The notes beneath the pieces are model-generated. The model worked only from the letters and a program-made list of their open reading frames with translations. It was not told the origin of the DNA and did no database searches. 59,413 nt of DNA from Photorhabdus namnaonensis (GTDB lineage Bacteria > Pseudomonadota > Gammaproteobacteria > Enterobacterales > Enterobacteriaceae), in the NCBI RefSeq assembly GCF_001684335.1, contig NZ_LOIC01000083.1, positions 105,326 to 164,738 on the forward strand, in the 5' to 3' direction. A program made the position numbers and the translations under genes. Shown here piece by piece: positions 1-9,029 of this stretch (positions are counted from its first letter, which is position 1; the number at the start of each line of letters is the position of its first letter).

Positions 1-1
1 G

Positions 2-2545
2 CTGGCAGAAGGGCAGGAGGTTAACTGGAGCGGTGACGACGAAATTGTCTGGCAGGGAATGCTGGCGAGTGAAGTTTATACGACACACAGTACCACCAAT
101 GCCATAGGGACTTTACTGACCCAAACCGATGCGAAAGGCAATATTCAGCGTCTGGCTTATGACATTGCCGGTCAGTTAAAAGGGAGTTGGTTGACGGTGA
201 AAGGCCAGAGTGAACAGGTGATTGTTAAGTCTCTGAGCTGGTCGGCCGCAGGTCATAAGCTGCGTGAAGAGCACGGTAACGGCGTGATTACGGAGTACAG
301 TTATGAACCGGAAACTCAACGTCTGATGGGTATCGCCACCCGACGCGCCGAAGGGAGTCAATCAGGAAGCAGAGTATTGCAGGATCTACGCTATGAGTAT
401 GATCCGGTGGGGAATGTCATCAGTATCCATAATGATGCCGAAGCTACCCGCTTTTGGCGTAATCAGAAAGTGGAGCCGGAGAATCGCTATGTTTATGATT
501 CTCTGTATCAGCTTATGAGTGCGACAGGGCGTGAAATGGCCAATATCGGCCGACAAAGCAATCAACTTCCCTCACCCGTTATACCTGTTCCTGCCGATGA
601 CAGCACCTATACCAATTACCTTCGTACCTATATTTATGACCGTGGCGGTAATTTAGTTCAAATCCGACACAGTTCACCCGCGACTCAAAATGGTTACACC
701 ACAGATATCACCGTTTCAAGCCGCAGTAACCGGGCGGTATTGAGTACATTAACGACAGATCCAACCCAGGTGGATACGCTATTTGATTCCGGCGGTCATC
801 AGAAGATGTTAATGCCAGGGCAAAATCTGGATTGGAATCTCCGGGGTGAATTGCAACGAGTTACACCGGTGAACCGCGAAAATAGCAGTGACAGTGAATG
901 GTATCGCTATAGCAGTGATGGTATGCGGCTGCTAAAAGTGAGTGAACAGCAGACCGGTAACAGTACTCAAGTACAACGGGTGACTTATCTGCCGGGATTA
1001 GAGCTACGCACAACTGGGGTTGCAGATAAAACAACCGAAAATTTGCAGGTGATGACGGTAGGTGAAGCGGGTCGCGCGCAGGTAAGGGTATTGCACTGGG
1101 AAAGTGGTAAGCCGACAGATATTGACAACAATCAGGTGCGCTACAACTACGATAATCTTCTCGGCTCCAGCCAGCTTGAATTGGACAGCGAAGGGCAGAT
1201 TCTCAGTCAGGAAGAGTATTATCCGTATGGCGGCACGGCGATATGGGCGGCGAGAAATCAGACGGAAACCAGCTACAAATTTGTTCGTTACTCCGGTAAA
1301 GAACGGGATGCCACTGGATTGTATTATTACGGCTACCGTTATTATCAACCTTGGGTGGGTCGATGGTTGAGTGCTGATCCGGCGGGAACCGTGGATGGGC
1401 TGAATTTGTACCGGATGGTGAGAAATAACCCCATCACATTGACTGACCATGACGGATTAGCACCATCTCCGAACCGAAATCGGAACACATTTTGGTTTGC
1501 CTCGTTTCTGTTTCGTAAACCTGATGAGGGAATGTCTGCGTCAATGAGACGGGGACAAAAAATTGGCAGAGCCATTGCCGGAGGGATTGCGATTGGCGGT
1601 CTTGCCGCTACCATTGCCGCTACGGCTGGCGCGGCTATCCCCGTCATTCTGGGGGTTGCGGCCGTAGGCGCGGGGATTGGCGCGTTGATGGGATATAACG
1701 TCGGTAGCTTGCTGGAAAAAGGCGGGGCATTACTTGCTCGACTCGTACAGGGAAAATCGACATTAGTACAATCGGCGGCTGGCGCGGCTGCCGGGGCGAG
1801 TTCAGCCGCGGTTTATGGCGCACGGGCACAAGGCGTTGGTGTTGCATCGGCCGCCGGGGCGGTAACTGGGGCTGTGGGATCATGGATAAATAATGCTGAC
1901 CGGGGGATAGGTGGCGCTATTGGGGCCGGGAGTGCGGTAGGCACCATCGACACCATGTTAGGGACCTCCTCCACCCTTACCCATGAAATCGGGGCCGCGG
2001 CGGGTGGGGCGGTTGGTGGGATGATCACCGGTACGCAAGGGAGTACTCGGGCAGGGGTCCATGCCGGTATTGGCACCTATTATGGCTCCTGGATTGGTTT
2101 TGGTTTAGATGTCGCCAGTAACCCTGCCGGGCATTTAGCGAATTACGCGGTGGGTTATGCCGCTGGTTTGGGGGCTGAAATGGCTGTCAACAGAGTAATA
2201 GGAGGCGGATTTTTGGGGAGGATCTTAGGCCGAGTTGTCAGCCCATATGCCGCCGGTTTAGCCAGACAATTAGTACATTTCAGTGTCGCCAGACCTGTTT
2301 TTGAGCCGATATTTAGTGTTCTCGGCGGGCTTGCTGGCGGCATTGGAACTGGCCTGCACAGAGTGATGGGAAGAGAGAGTTGGATTTCCAGAGCGCTAAG
2401 TGCTATCGGCGGCGGTATAGATCATGTCGCTGGCATGATTGGTAATCAGATCAGAGGCAGGGTCCTGACCACCACCGGGATCGCTAACGCGATAGACTAT
2501 GGCACCAGTGCTGTGGGAGCCGCACGACGAGTTTTTTCTTTGTAG
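2..2545 (+). CDS. tccC: TccC-type toxin-complex (RHS core) protein, 3' part
   Basis: The reading frame is open to the left edge, so this is the C-terminal 847 residues of a longer gene; the internal ATG at 59 is not the true start. Tyr/Gly-rich RHS/YD repeats run through the first ~400 residues. They end in the RHS-associated core (YSGKERDATGLYYYGYRYY, then GRWLSADPAG and LYRMVRNNP) and finish at DHDGLAP near nt 1447-1467. In TccC proteins the RHS shell encapsulates a hypervariable C-terminal effector released by autoproteolysis at this point. The effector here is ~360 residues, very rich in Gly and Ala, with repeated glycine-zipper-like hydrophobic stretches (e.g. residues from nt 1570-1720 and 1780-2060). 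I see no ADP-ribosyltransferase or deamidase signature. The family call is firm from the core; the effector activity is unknown and may act on membranes. Confidence 0.88.
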   Translation: MAEGQEVNWSGDDEIVWQGMLASEVYTTHSTTNAIGTLLTQTDAKGNIQRLAYDIAGQLKGSWLTVKGQSEQVIVKSLSWSAAGHKLREEHGNGVITEYSYEPETQRLMGIATRRAEGSQSGSRVLQDLRYEYDPVGNVISIHNDAEATRFWRNQKVEPENRYVYDSLYQLMSATGREMANIGRQSNQLPSPVIPVPADDSTYTNYLRTYIYDRGGNLVQIRHSSPATQNGYTTDITVSSRSNRAVLSTLTTDPTQVDTLFDSGGHQKMLMPGQNLDWNLRGELQRVTPVNRENSSDSEWYRYSSDGMRLLKVSEQQTGNSTQVQRVTYLPGLELRTTGVADKTTENLQVMTVGEAGRAQVRVLHWESGKPTDIDNNQVRYNYDNLLGSSQLELDSEGQILSQEEYYPYGGTAIWAARNQTETSYKFVRYSGKERDATGLYYYGYRYYQPWVGRWLSADPAGTVDGLNLYRMVRNNPITLTDHDGLAPSPNRNRNTFWFASFLFRKPDEGMSASMRRGQKIGRAIAGGIAIGGLAATIAATAGAAIPVILGVAAVGAGIGALMGYNVGSLLEKGGALLARLVQGKSTLVQSAAGAAAGASSAAVYGARAQGVGVASAAGAVTGAVGSWINNADRGIGGAIGAGSAVGTIDTMLGTSSTLTHEIGAAAGGAVGGMITGTQGSTRAGVHAGIGTYYGSWIGFGLDVASNPAGHLANYAVGYAAGLGAEMAVNRVIGGGFLGRILGRVVSPYAAGLARQLVHFSVARPVFEPIFSVLGGLAGGIGTGLHRVMGRESWISRALSAIGGGIDHVAGMIGNQIRGRVLTTTGIANAIDYGTSAVGAARRVFSL

Positions 2546-2574
2546 TCAATATGTTGTAATAAACATTACCGGCA

Positions 2575-2600
2575 ATCTCCGTCCAACATTGGGCGGAGAT
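2575..2600. terminator. Hairpin after tccC, weak terminator candidate
   Basis: An inverted repeat ATCTCCGTCC ... GGGCGGAGAT (10-bp arms, one G-T type mismatch, short loop) lies 30 bp after the tccC stop. No T-run follows on the plus strand, so intrinsic termination is only possible. Confidence 0.4.
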
Positions 2601-2710
2601 ATTCGATGATGACAGATCGACACACCAGATTTTAAATCGTCTGGCAGAAAATACTAATGATAGAAGCTAGCTCTGTATCATCATCAATATTAAAAGTAAT
2701 CACAATTTAT

Positions 2711-3112
2711 TTAATTTTTTAGTGCTTTCATAATACTCATGGCTTGCTCTTTATCTTTTACCCCCATTCTGAATGAAGGGTTTAAAGAAGTTTGAATAGT
2801 CGCTGTGACAAGATGAGTACCTTTAAATGATATTGCCATTCGGGTGCCGATATTTTTATGGATTAAAGCATCAAAATGAGGAAAGCATTGTTTATCGTTT
2901 TTTATCGCTATTTCTATCTGGTCATTCCCCCCTTCATCTGGCCCTAAATAATCGATTTTATCTGTACAAACGTGAGTTAAGATAAAATTGCCACCGGATG
3001 AAAACGCAAATTCCAATCCCTCTTCTGCTTGTGTTTGTCTGTTTGGGATATTTTTACCGGAGCACCCTGTTATTACAGAGAGAAGTAACATAATAACAAA
3101 CAAATTTTTCAT
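2711..3112 (-). CDS. Small lipoprotein with SecD-like domain
   Basis: The 133-aa product has a hydrophobic signal and a lipobox (LLSVITGC, Cys at about residue 17), so it should be a lipid-anchored periplasmic or outer-membrane protein. The C-terminal half (GTHLVTATIQTSL... then an acidic helix with EQAMSIMKAL) resembles the first periplasmic subdomain of SecD/SecDF, where a Gly-x-x-(I/V)-x-x-A strand is followed by a helix. Standalone lipoproteins of this kind are known but of unclear role. It is a single gene convergent with tccC. The start ATG is the first codon and is preceded by an A-rich leader. The SecD resemblance is from sequence pattern only. Confidence 0.65.
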   Translation of the reverse strand: MKNLFVIMLLLSVITGCSGKNIPNRQTQAEEGLEFAFSSGGNFILTHVCTDKIDYLGPDEGGNDQIEIAIKNDKQCFPHFDALIHKNIGTRMAISFKGTHLVTATIQTSLNPSFRMGVKDKEQAMSIMKALKN

Positions 3113-3159
3113 GATTTCAATCTCAATTTAAGGTGGAATTTCTTTGTCCACGTAATGAT

Positions 3160-3297
3160 CTCGATATGCCCGTCATCTTTCAAGTTGCTTCTTTGTTGGC
3201 TGCACTCATTCACCCCGGTCACATAGTTCTCTATGCTCCCGGGGATTCGCTCCCTTGCTGCCGCGATGCGTATTGAAATCCATAGGGTATAATATAG
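3160..3297. repeat. Dispersed enterobacterial repeat with internal hairpin
   Basis: I recognise this ~125-bp stretch (GTTGGCTGCACTCATTCACC core) as similar to an intergenic repeat found repeatedly in Photorhabdus, Xenorhabdus and related genomes. Its outer ends form imperfect inverted repeats (near 3163-3183 and 3271-3291). The centre folds into a hairpin at 3213-3244 with arms CCCCGG...CATAG / CTATG...CCGGGG. It does not code for a protein. Recognition is from memory; only one copy is present in the window. Confidence 0.55.
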
Positions 3298-4266
3298 TTA
3301 GAAAACTGACGAGAAACTTACCTGATCCAATATATCGTTTGAGATCTTTTCAAAGGTTGCAAAACAGGTTTTAAAGTCGTGGGGTTGTTGATTGTAAACC
3401 ATAGGAGCTACATAATCCTCAAAGCGTTGAGCGTACTTTTTATTATTTTTTAGCTGTAACAATGCATATCTCATCTCGTCAAATGGGTTATTAGTAAACT
3501 CAGGATGTTTACGGCCATATTTAGCAATATCTTCGGAAACAACTTTGATAAATATTGAAAATACATTAGCTAAATCCAGCTTGTAGTTGGTGGCTATCAG
3601 ATGTACATCGTAGATATGCCTTATTAAAGTTTCATCATCCTTTTCTGGATTACGCTCAGATAATGCTGTACGTCTTAACATAGATACTATTTTTTCAACA
3701 AATGTCGATTCGATGTTAACACATAAAAACTCTTTTACCTCGGTATCACGTCTATATAGTTCAGCTACAAGCGATGAAATAGCCCGGGGATCTGGCTTTT
3801 CAAATAAAGTTGTTTCCATTAACTCAAGTTTAATAATAGGTCTTAAACAAGGGGCAATCTGATATTGTTGAGGATATCTAATTTCAATTTCTACATACCG
3901 GTATTCATCACGTTTTATCGGTTTTTCAGTAATTTTGAAAGCATCATCAGTAATAATGGTAGTAAATAACTGTTCTTGAAAAATCTTCCGAATTCTCTTA
4001 CGTTCCGAACGGCTAAAAGATTGCCAGTTGCTACGCGGAATAATTTTAAGATCAATATCCTCAGACATTCGCATAATTTTAACGTGTGATTTAGCCAGAG
4101 CAGTACCACCACCAAAAATAATGGTAAATACGTCAGATTCAACCTTTGCAATTAAAGTAAGTAAATGGACTATCCAGAAGTCTTTTTCAATGATTGCAGG
4201 GTTATCTATGCCTAGTTCAAATGCAACATCATTAAACTCTTTTCTCAGTTGATCTATCTTTTTCAT
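3298..4266 (-). CDS. AbiEii/AbiGii-type nucleotidyltransferase toxin
   Basis: The 322-aa protein carries the nucleotidyltransferase signature of the AbiEii/AbiGii family: FGGGTALAKSH followed by SEDIDLKI (residues ~51-75), with the paired acidic residues that bind metal and NTP. These toxins belong to type IV toxin-antitoxin and phage-abortive-infection systems and transfer nucleotides to RNA or protein targets. The partner antitoxin gene lies immediately upstream on the same strand and overlaps it by 35 bp, so the two are translationally coupled. The length fits the family. No truncation is visible. Confidence 0.85.
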   Translation of the reverse strand: MKKIDQLRKEFNDVAFELGIDNPAIIEKDFWIVHLLTLIAKVESDVFTIIFGGGTALAKSHVKIMRMSEDIDLKIIPRSNWQSFSRSERKRIRKIFQEQLFTTIITDDAFKITEKPIKRDEYRYVEIEIRYPQQYQIAPCLRPIIKLELMETTLFEKPDPRAISSLVAELYRRDTEVKEFLCVNIESTFVEKIVSMLRRTALSERNPEKDDETLIRHIYDVHLIATNYKLDLANVFSIFIKVVSEDIAKYGRKHPEFTNNPFDEMRYALLQLKNNKKYAQRFEDYVAPMVYNQQPHDFKTCFATFEKISNDILDQVSFSSVF

Positions 4267-4657
4267 TTATTATTTTTCTGCCTATTTGTAAGCGAGTGCT
4301 AAATTTCCGATTATCAAATTTGAACTTAATTGATGCCGGGATTTGGGTTATTTCACCGTTCATAAATTTGAGTGTTAAATCATCAAAAGTAAAATCAATT
4401 TTTTTGAGTTTTAGCACCTCGGATACAATGGCATCTACACCGCCAGGTTTTGCTGGGATAGGTTTGCCTGATATAGTGCTCGGTCTGGCTTTTGTATATA
4501 GCCCATGACCAATTTTAATGAGTAGCCCTTTCTGTGTGAGTTGTTTAAGTGCCCGGCCAGTTTGATCATAACTGGCGATATCAGCAAAATCTTTGCGTTC
4601 AAAAACGTAACGTCTTGATCTGTTTAATTTTTGTTTTATTTTTTCGTAAGCTGTCAT
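4232..4657 (-). CDS. AbiEi-like (DUF6088-type) antitoxin
   Basis: This 141-aa protein has an N-terminal winged-helix-like segment (residues ~5-60, including a YVFERKDFAD-like helix and a GLLIKIGHGLYTKA wing) typical of AbiEi-type antitoxins that repress their own operon. I chose the start at 4657 because GGGGGA sits 5-8 bp before that ATG; a longer frame to 4705 has no such site. The stop codon lies inside the toxin gene, a normal arrangement for abiE operons. DNA binding and antitoxicity are family-based inference. It is shorter than classical AbiEi. Confidence 0.75.
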   Translation of the reverse strand: MTAYEKIKQKLNRSRRYVFERKDFADIASYDQTGRALKQLTQKGLLIKIGHGLYTKARPSTISGKPIPAKPGGVDAIVSEVLKLKKIDFTFDDLTLKFMNGEITQIPASIKFKFDNRKFSTRLQIGRKIINEKDRSTEKRV

Positions 4658-5717
4658 AACTCCCCCTTTAGAGAGATGCAAAATTACTGCATATAATAAT
4701 AGCATAATACGGCATAAAACAAGAAATTATCTATAATAATGTATTATATATCAGTAATATGATTGCTTGACATGAGAAATGACCTGTTGAGTAAAATGGT
4801 TGTGAGCTATCTTTGATTTTTATAAAAATACTTCAAGAAATAGATACCCGTTCTTCTTCATCACCGGTGTTTTACCATTCGTTACGGTTTTATTGCCACG
4901 GTGAAGCCACCGTTTAGCCGTGGTGAACAATTACATCACGAGAAAATCTGAAATTGATAGCGGTATTGGTAGAATAATGAATGGGAAAATCGTATATATT
5001 GGGATGACAGAATTGTAGAGGAGTTAATATTGTGGTCAAATCGTCTTTTATAATGAGCCGTTATTATGCAGAGTGCTAACCAAAAAATTAGCACTTTGTA
5101 ATTATTAGTAATATATCACACTGAATAAATGAATAAATGAATAAATGAATAAATGAATAAATGAATAAATGAATAAATGAATAAATGAATAAATGAATAA
5201 ATGAATTAATTTTACCAATCTATATAGAGGTTGATTTTCAATTAATTAGTGATTGGCTTGATATTTAAAATCGTATTTAAAAGTAAATGTCAATATATTG
5301 AAACTTACCATTCATGCCATTATTTAATTATACACATTGGTTTTATTGACATGTTTTTATTTACTATAATCAAAAATTAGTTTATGAGCAATTATTGCAA
5401 TAATACCGATAACAATGCGAATTAGATAATTTAAGTTTTTCTTCTATGTTAATGCAGGAAATCCGCTGAAATCTGTTCATTAGATGAGTTTGACAAAAAT
5501 ATCGTTGTTGAATAATTCCTGTCTGGTTAGGGTGCGTTACGTATTCAGTACAATAAAGCTTACCTAATTAGCTTACAACGCGGGTTTATGCAGGTATTTT
5601 GCGCCGATGTTTAATATTTACAAGCGGATCAGAAAATAGAACTTGTTTTAAACACGTCTTAGACGCCATATAATAACTTCTTATTTTCCATACAAATTCA
5701 GCTAACAGGATTATTTT
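4658..5717. other. Gene-free AT-rich interval
   Basis: No convincing ORF or RNA gene was seen in about 1 kb. It contains the promoter side of the toxin-antitoxin operon, a perfect 6-bp dyad ACGGTG-AAGC-CACCGT (4898-4913), the 8-bp tandem repeat annotated separately, and long AT-rich stretches leading to the telA-like gene. Confidence 0.6.
5122..5206. repeat. 8-bp tandem repeat (TGAATAAA) x 10.6
   Basis: Ten exact copies of the octamer TGAATAAA run from 5122 to 5201, followed by a partial copy TGAAT. The unit holds stop codons in all plus frames, so it is not coding. Such perfect short arrays commonly vary in copy number by slippage. Confidence 0.95.
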
Positions 5718-6821
5718 ATGAGTACCAAAGTTATACCTATCCCATCATTTGGTCGTGATATGGCCCTCAATGAGTCAACTGTTCTGATTGATCAGGAGCA
5801 CATCAACACGCTGATAGAAAAGATCGATATTTCGCAACCTGCGGCGGTGATCAGCTATGGTGCTCAACCTATGGGAGGGATTGCCCGTTTTGCTGATACG
5901 TTATTGGAGAATGTAAAAACCAAGGAAGCTGATGAAGTAGGCCAAAAACTCTCGGATTTGGTCATGTTTATTCGTGAACATGATGCGCTGTCCCCAGAAG
6001 AGAAAAGTAGTCGCTTTCTGAGAAAATTACCGTTGATCGGCGGGATTTTTAAGAAAGCTGAACGCACTATGATTGATCAAAAGACGCTAACACAACAGGT
6101 CGATACCATCGCCACTCATCTGGATAGTGCAATGCTTAACTTGCTGCGTGATATCACGGTGTTAGATCAACTCTACGATCGCAATCTGGGTTTCTATAAA
6201 GAGATATCGCTCTATGTTGAAGCGGGCAAACAGAAGTTACAACAGATTAAAACGGTGGAGTTGCCCTCATTACAGAGAAAGGCTGAAACGTCTCAAGATA
6301 TGATGGATGCGCAGAGTGTTAAAGATCTGCTGGAAAATATCAATCGCTTTGAACGCCGTCTTCACGACCTGGAACTGTCAAAAACCATTGCTATACAGAC
6401 AGCTCCGCAGATCCGGATTGTACAAAATAATAACCAGCAACTGGCGGAAAAGATCCAGAGTAGCATCCTTTCTACATTGCCAATCTGGAAAAGTCAGATG
6501 GTACTCAATCTGTCACTGAAAGCTCAGAGTAGAGCGGCTAAATTGCAAAAAGAGGTGGCCGATACGACCAACGAATTATTACGCAAAAATGCTGAAATCC
6601 TGCAACAGAGCAGCATTGCAACGGCTACTGAAGTGGAACGTTCTATCGTTGACATTGAAACCTTGCGTGATGTGCAGAGCCGTTTAGTCAATACGATTGA
6701 GGATACAATGCGCATTGCGTCAGAAGCGCGTATTAAGCGGACTGAGATTGAGAAAGAACTCTCCTCAATGGAAGGTAATTTACGCCAGCGTTTAACTGAG
6801 GCGGCTAATGCACAATATTAG
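5718..6821 (+). CDS. telA: TelA/KlaA-family toxic anion resistance protein
   Basis: The 367-aa product matches the TelA (tellurite resistance) family in length and in layout. A short N-terminal region is followed by long amphipathic helices rich in Gln, Glu and Leu, with the conserved RFLRKLPLIGGIFKK-like patch near residue 100 and the QIRIVQNNNQQLAEKIQ region near residue 245 typical of the family. TelA proteins accompany tellurite and phage/colicin resistance determinants; the biochemical role is unsettled. It is followed 57 bp later by an XpaC-like gene, the usual partner, so the two probably form one operon. The start ATG has an AGGA motif about 8 bp upstream. Confidence 0.85.
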   Translation: MSTKVIPIPSFGRDMALNESTVLIDQEHINTLIEKIDISQPAAVISYGAQPMGGIARFADTLLENVKTKEADEVGQKLSDLVMFIREHDALSPEEKSSRFLRKLPLIGGIFKKAERTMIDQKTLTQQVDTIATHLDSAMLNLLRDITVLDQLYDRNLGFYKEISLYVEAGKQKLQQIKTVELPSLQRKAETSQDMMDAQSVKDLLENINRFERRLHDLELSKTIAIQTAPQIRIVQNNNQQLAEKIQSSILSTLPIWKSQMVLNLSLKAQSRAAKLQKEVADTTNELLRKNAEILQQSSIATATEVERSIVDIETLRDVQSRLVNTIEDTMRIASEARIKRTEIEKELSSMEGNLRQRLTEAANAQY

Positions 6822-6878
6822 TCATCTTATCAGGTGCTTTCCTGACAGTAATAGATATTAAGAAGAGTAAAATACCCT

Positions 6879-7919
6879 ATGCCTACACCTCAATCATCGT
6901 CTGACCGTGATGCGGCACAGCAGCAGGAACAGGAAGTCATGTCCCTGTTCGGTAGCGTCAAGCGGTCTCTGTCACGTGTACTGTTTCATATCAAAGTCTT
7001 TATCCTCGCTTTTATACTGGCTTGTATTGTCCTGTATACTCCTTGGTCTTTTTTGGCCTTGCCTGCGGGTAATGGTCATATTTCCACCATAGTGGTGTTA
7101 TCAGTCTATATCGGATTGTTGTCTCTCTATCCGTCACGTCCATATAGGCCGGCGACTTTGGCCGGTTGGTTAGTGGTGGTGTTGAGTCCGCTGGCGGGGC
7201 TATGGGCCGTCGCCCTGTTATTTGGCGGGTTAGCGGCTTTGTTCATCACGATTATCAGACAACGTAAACTAGAGGTAAGCCGGTTCCCGTTATTACTGAT
7301 AATAGCGAGTACTATTGCCGCGTTGTTTAGAATTGATGCCCATGCGATTCCTGTTTGGTTTGGTGTCGCATTTTTTGTTGTCGTGCTGGTAACGGTGTTG
7401 ATTGAGCCTTGGAATAATTTTCGACGGCAGAAAGCGCTGCGACAGCAACAACAGATGGTTGCTCGTCAACAGGCAGAGGAGCGGCGTCGGCAAGATGAGA
7501 CACAGGCAGAGTTTGCTGAATACTATGAGCAATTGGCTCAGATCAAGCGTTATAAGTCTGGCATGGCGCATGAGATGCAGGAACTGGTTAGCCTGATTGA
7601 GGAGAAAACGCAGGCGATCATTGGCTGTATGCAGGCTGATGCCAGGGATGTCACTCCCGGTAAGTTATTTCTCAACCGTTATTTACCAATGATTGTCAAG
7701 GCATTGGAACGTTGTGTTTTGTTAGAGGAGCAAAATGCTGATAGCGCCCAATTCGAAGAGGTGAGATCTCTGACTTACCAAGGGATACAAGAAATGAGTG
7801 TGGTATTTAGCGAAATGCACCAGCGTCTATTAGACAATGATATCGACGATCTATTGGTCGATCTAAAAGTAATGAATCAGTTGATCCGTTCCCAAGGGTT
7901 TGGCGCTAAACATAATTAA
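6879..7919 (+). CDS. XpaC-like membrane protein (5-bromo-4-chloroindolyl phosphate hydrolysis family)
   Basis: The 346-aa protein has about four to five predicted transmembrane segments between residues ~35 and 170 (e.g. VFILAFILACIVLY, ISTIVVLSVYIGLLSLYP), then a charged coiled-coil region rich in Gln and Arg (residues ~180-230) and a helical C-terminal domain. This fits the XpaC family, named for a phosphatase-like phenotype but poorly understood, and commonly encoded next to telA. An AAGAAGAG purine stretch precedes the start. Function in envelope stress or anion resistance is inferred from the neighbour. Confidence 0.72.
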   Translation: MPTPQSSSDRDAAQQQEQEVMSLFGSVKRSLSRVLFHIKVFILAFILACIVLYTPWSFLALPAGNGHISTIVVLSVYIGLLSLYPSRPYRPATLAGWLVVVLSPLAGLWAVALLFGGLAALFITIIRQRKLEVSRFPLLLIIASTIAALFRIDAHAIPVWFGVAFFVVVLVTVLIEPWNNFRRQKALRQQQQMVARQQAEERRRQDETQAEFAEYYEQLAQIKRYKSGMAHEMQELVSLIEEKTQAIIGCMQADARDVTPGKLFLNRYLPMIVKALERCVLLEEQNADSAQFEEVRSLTYQGIQEMSVVFSEMHQRLLDNDIDDLLVDLKVMNQLIRSQGFGAKHN

Positions 7920-7997
7920 AAAGGCTAAAAAAATTGATGGGAATTATTGCATGAGCTTGTAACTAACTTGAATTCTGGATAAAAAATTAAATTAAGC

Positions 7998-8103
7998 GCC
8001 TGTTCCAAGATCAGAACTTTCGACCAAGAAAAAAATGATGTGACTGCTCCCCGCCGGCACTGGGCAAGGGTTTACGGCGGTTTTTGCTAAATCAGGAACA
8101 GGC
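7998..8103. repeat. 106-bp element with 9-bp terminal inverted repeats
   Basis: GCCTGTTCC (7998-8006) is matched by its exact complement GGAACAGGC (8095-8103). The inside is GC-richer than its flanks, holding CCCGCCGG and CGGCGG segments, and shows no ORF. This could be a small non-autonomous mobile element or a transposon end remnant; no target duplication is obvious. Confidence 0.45.
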
Positions 8104-8153
8104 ATGCACGAATTAGTCGAACTTTTCTGTGATATCAGACATTTGTTACATTC

Positions 8154-8768
8154 TCAGATGAATTGTTCCGCCAATAAGAGTACCGCGATGATAATCATTA
8201 CAGCGCCGGATACCCGGCTGACAATATGCGCGGCCTGTGGGCGGGTTTTTAGGATTGCCCGGGAACCGTATCCGACTATCAGATAAATTACACCACAACT
8301 TAAAATGTGAAGCAGACCCAGTGCCATAATTTGTGCCGGGATCGGCCAGCCGGCTGTCGGATCGGTGAACTGCGGCAACAGTGCCAGGAATAGCAGGGAG
8401 ACTTTCGGGTTCAGGCCACTGACACAGAGTCCCTTTATCGCCCATTGGGACCTGGAACCTACCTCCCGCTCATCGCTTGTTGTAGGTGCGGAAGGATGAC
8501 GGATCATGTTAATGCCGAGCCACAGCAGGTAACCCGCTCCGGCTACTGTTAATACTGTCAGAGCGACTGGGGTACCAGCAACCAGTGCTCCCACACCGGC
8601 TGCCACAACAATTGTCGCAATGAGGTGCCCGCATAGTAGTCCTGTGACCGCAGGAAGTACCACACGACCGTGCATACCCGCAGAGATGGCGTAAGCCCAG
8701 TCTGCTCCTGGAGTGATGATAAGCAGAACGGAGACAACCCAGAATGCAGCGAACAGACTTAACTCCAT
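8154..8768 (-). CDS. LysE/RhtB-family amino-acid exporter
   Basis: The 204-aa protein has the LysE/RhtB layout of six hydrophobic segments. The family signature appears at residues ~15-35 (VLLIITPGADWAYAISAGM) with the P-G-P/A-D motif, and GLNPKVSLLFLALLPQF lies near the middle. These are inner-membrane efflux permeases for amino acids or homoserine/threonine derivatives. I chose the ATG at 8768, which has GGGG 9 bp upstream, over a TTG at 8783. It is transcribed divergently from an Lrp/AsnC-type regulator, a common arrangement in which the regulator controls the exporter. Substrate unknown. Confidence 0.88.
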   Translation of the reverse strand: MELSLFAAFWVVSVLLIITPGADWAYAISAGMHGRVVLPAVTGLLCGHLIATIVVAAGVGALVAGTPVALTVLTVAGAGYLLWLGINMIRHPSAPTTSDEREVGSRSQWAIKGLCVSGLNPKVSLLFLALLPQFTDPTAGWPIPAQIMALGLLHILSCGVIYLIVGYGSRAILKTRPQAAHIVSRVSGAVMIIIAVLLLAEQFI

Positions 8769-9029
8769 AGTTTTATTCCCCAATCAGATTGCAGGGTTAC
8801 TGCTTCTACAGTCACAAGTTGTAACGTCTTCCAGTCTGAAAGATTCTTGCAACATGAGTAAATACGCATATTATTTCCACCTTATTATTCTCATTTCCGA
8901 ATTACCATTTTGATGAAAAATATGAGTACATCCGGGCTGTTTACATCAGTGGAAAGAATATCCTTCTATCGTTAAAATGTGCTTCCAACTTTGGTTATTT
9001 TGATGCGAATAAAAGAGAGATCCTTCCAA

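Noticed and set aside
1004..1450. 148-aa minus-strand frame inside tccC
   Set aside because: It lies fully opposite the conserved RHS core and has no recognisable features; a shadow of the real frame.
5122..5206. CRISPR array
   Set aside because: The array is a continuous 8-bp repeat without spacers and without cas genes nearby.
8146..8445. 99-aa minus-strand frame overlapping the LysE gene
   Set aside because: It is an out-of-frame reading of the exporter gene on the same strand; the LysE frame has clear family motifs.
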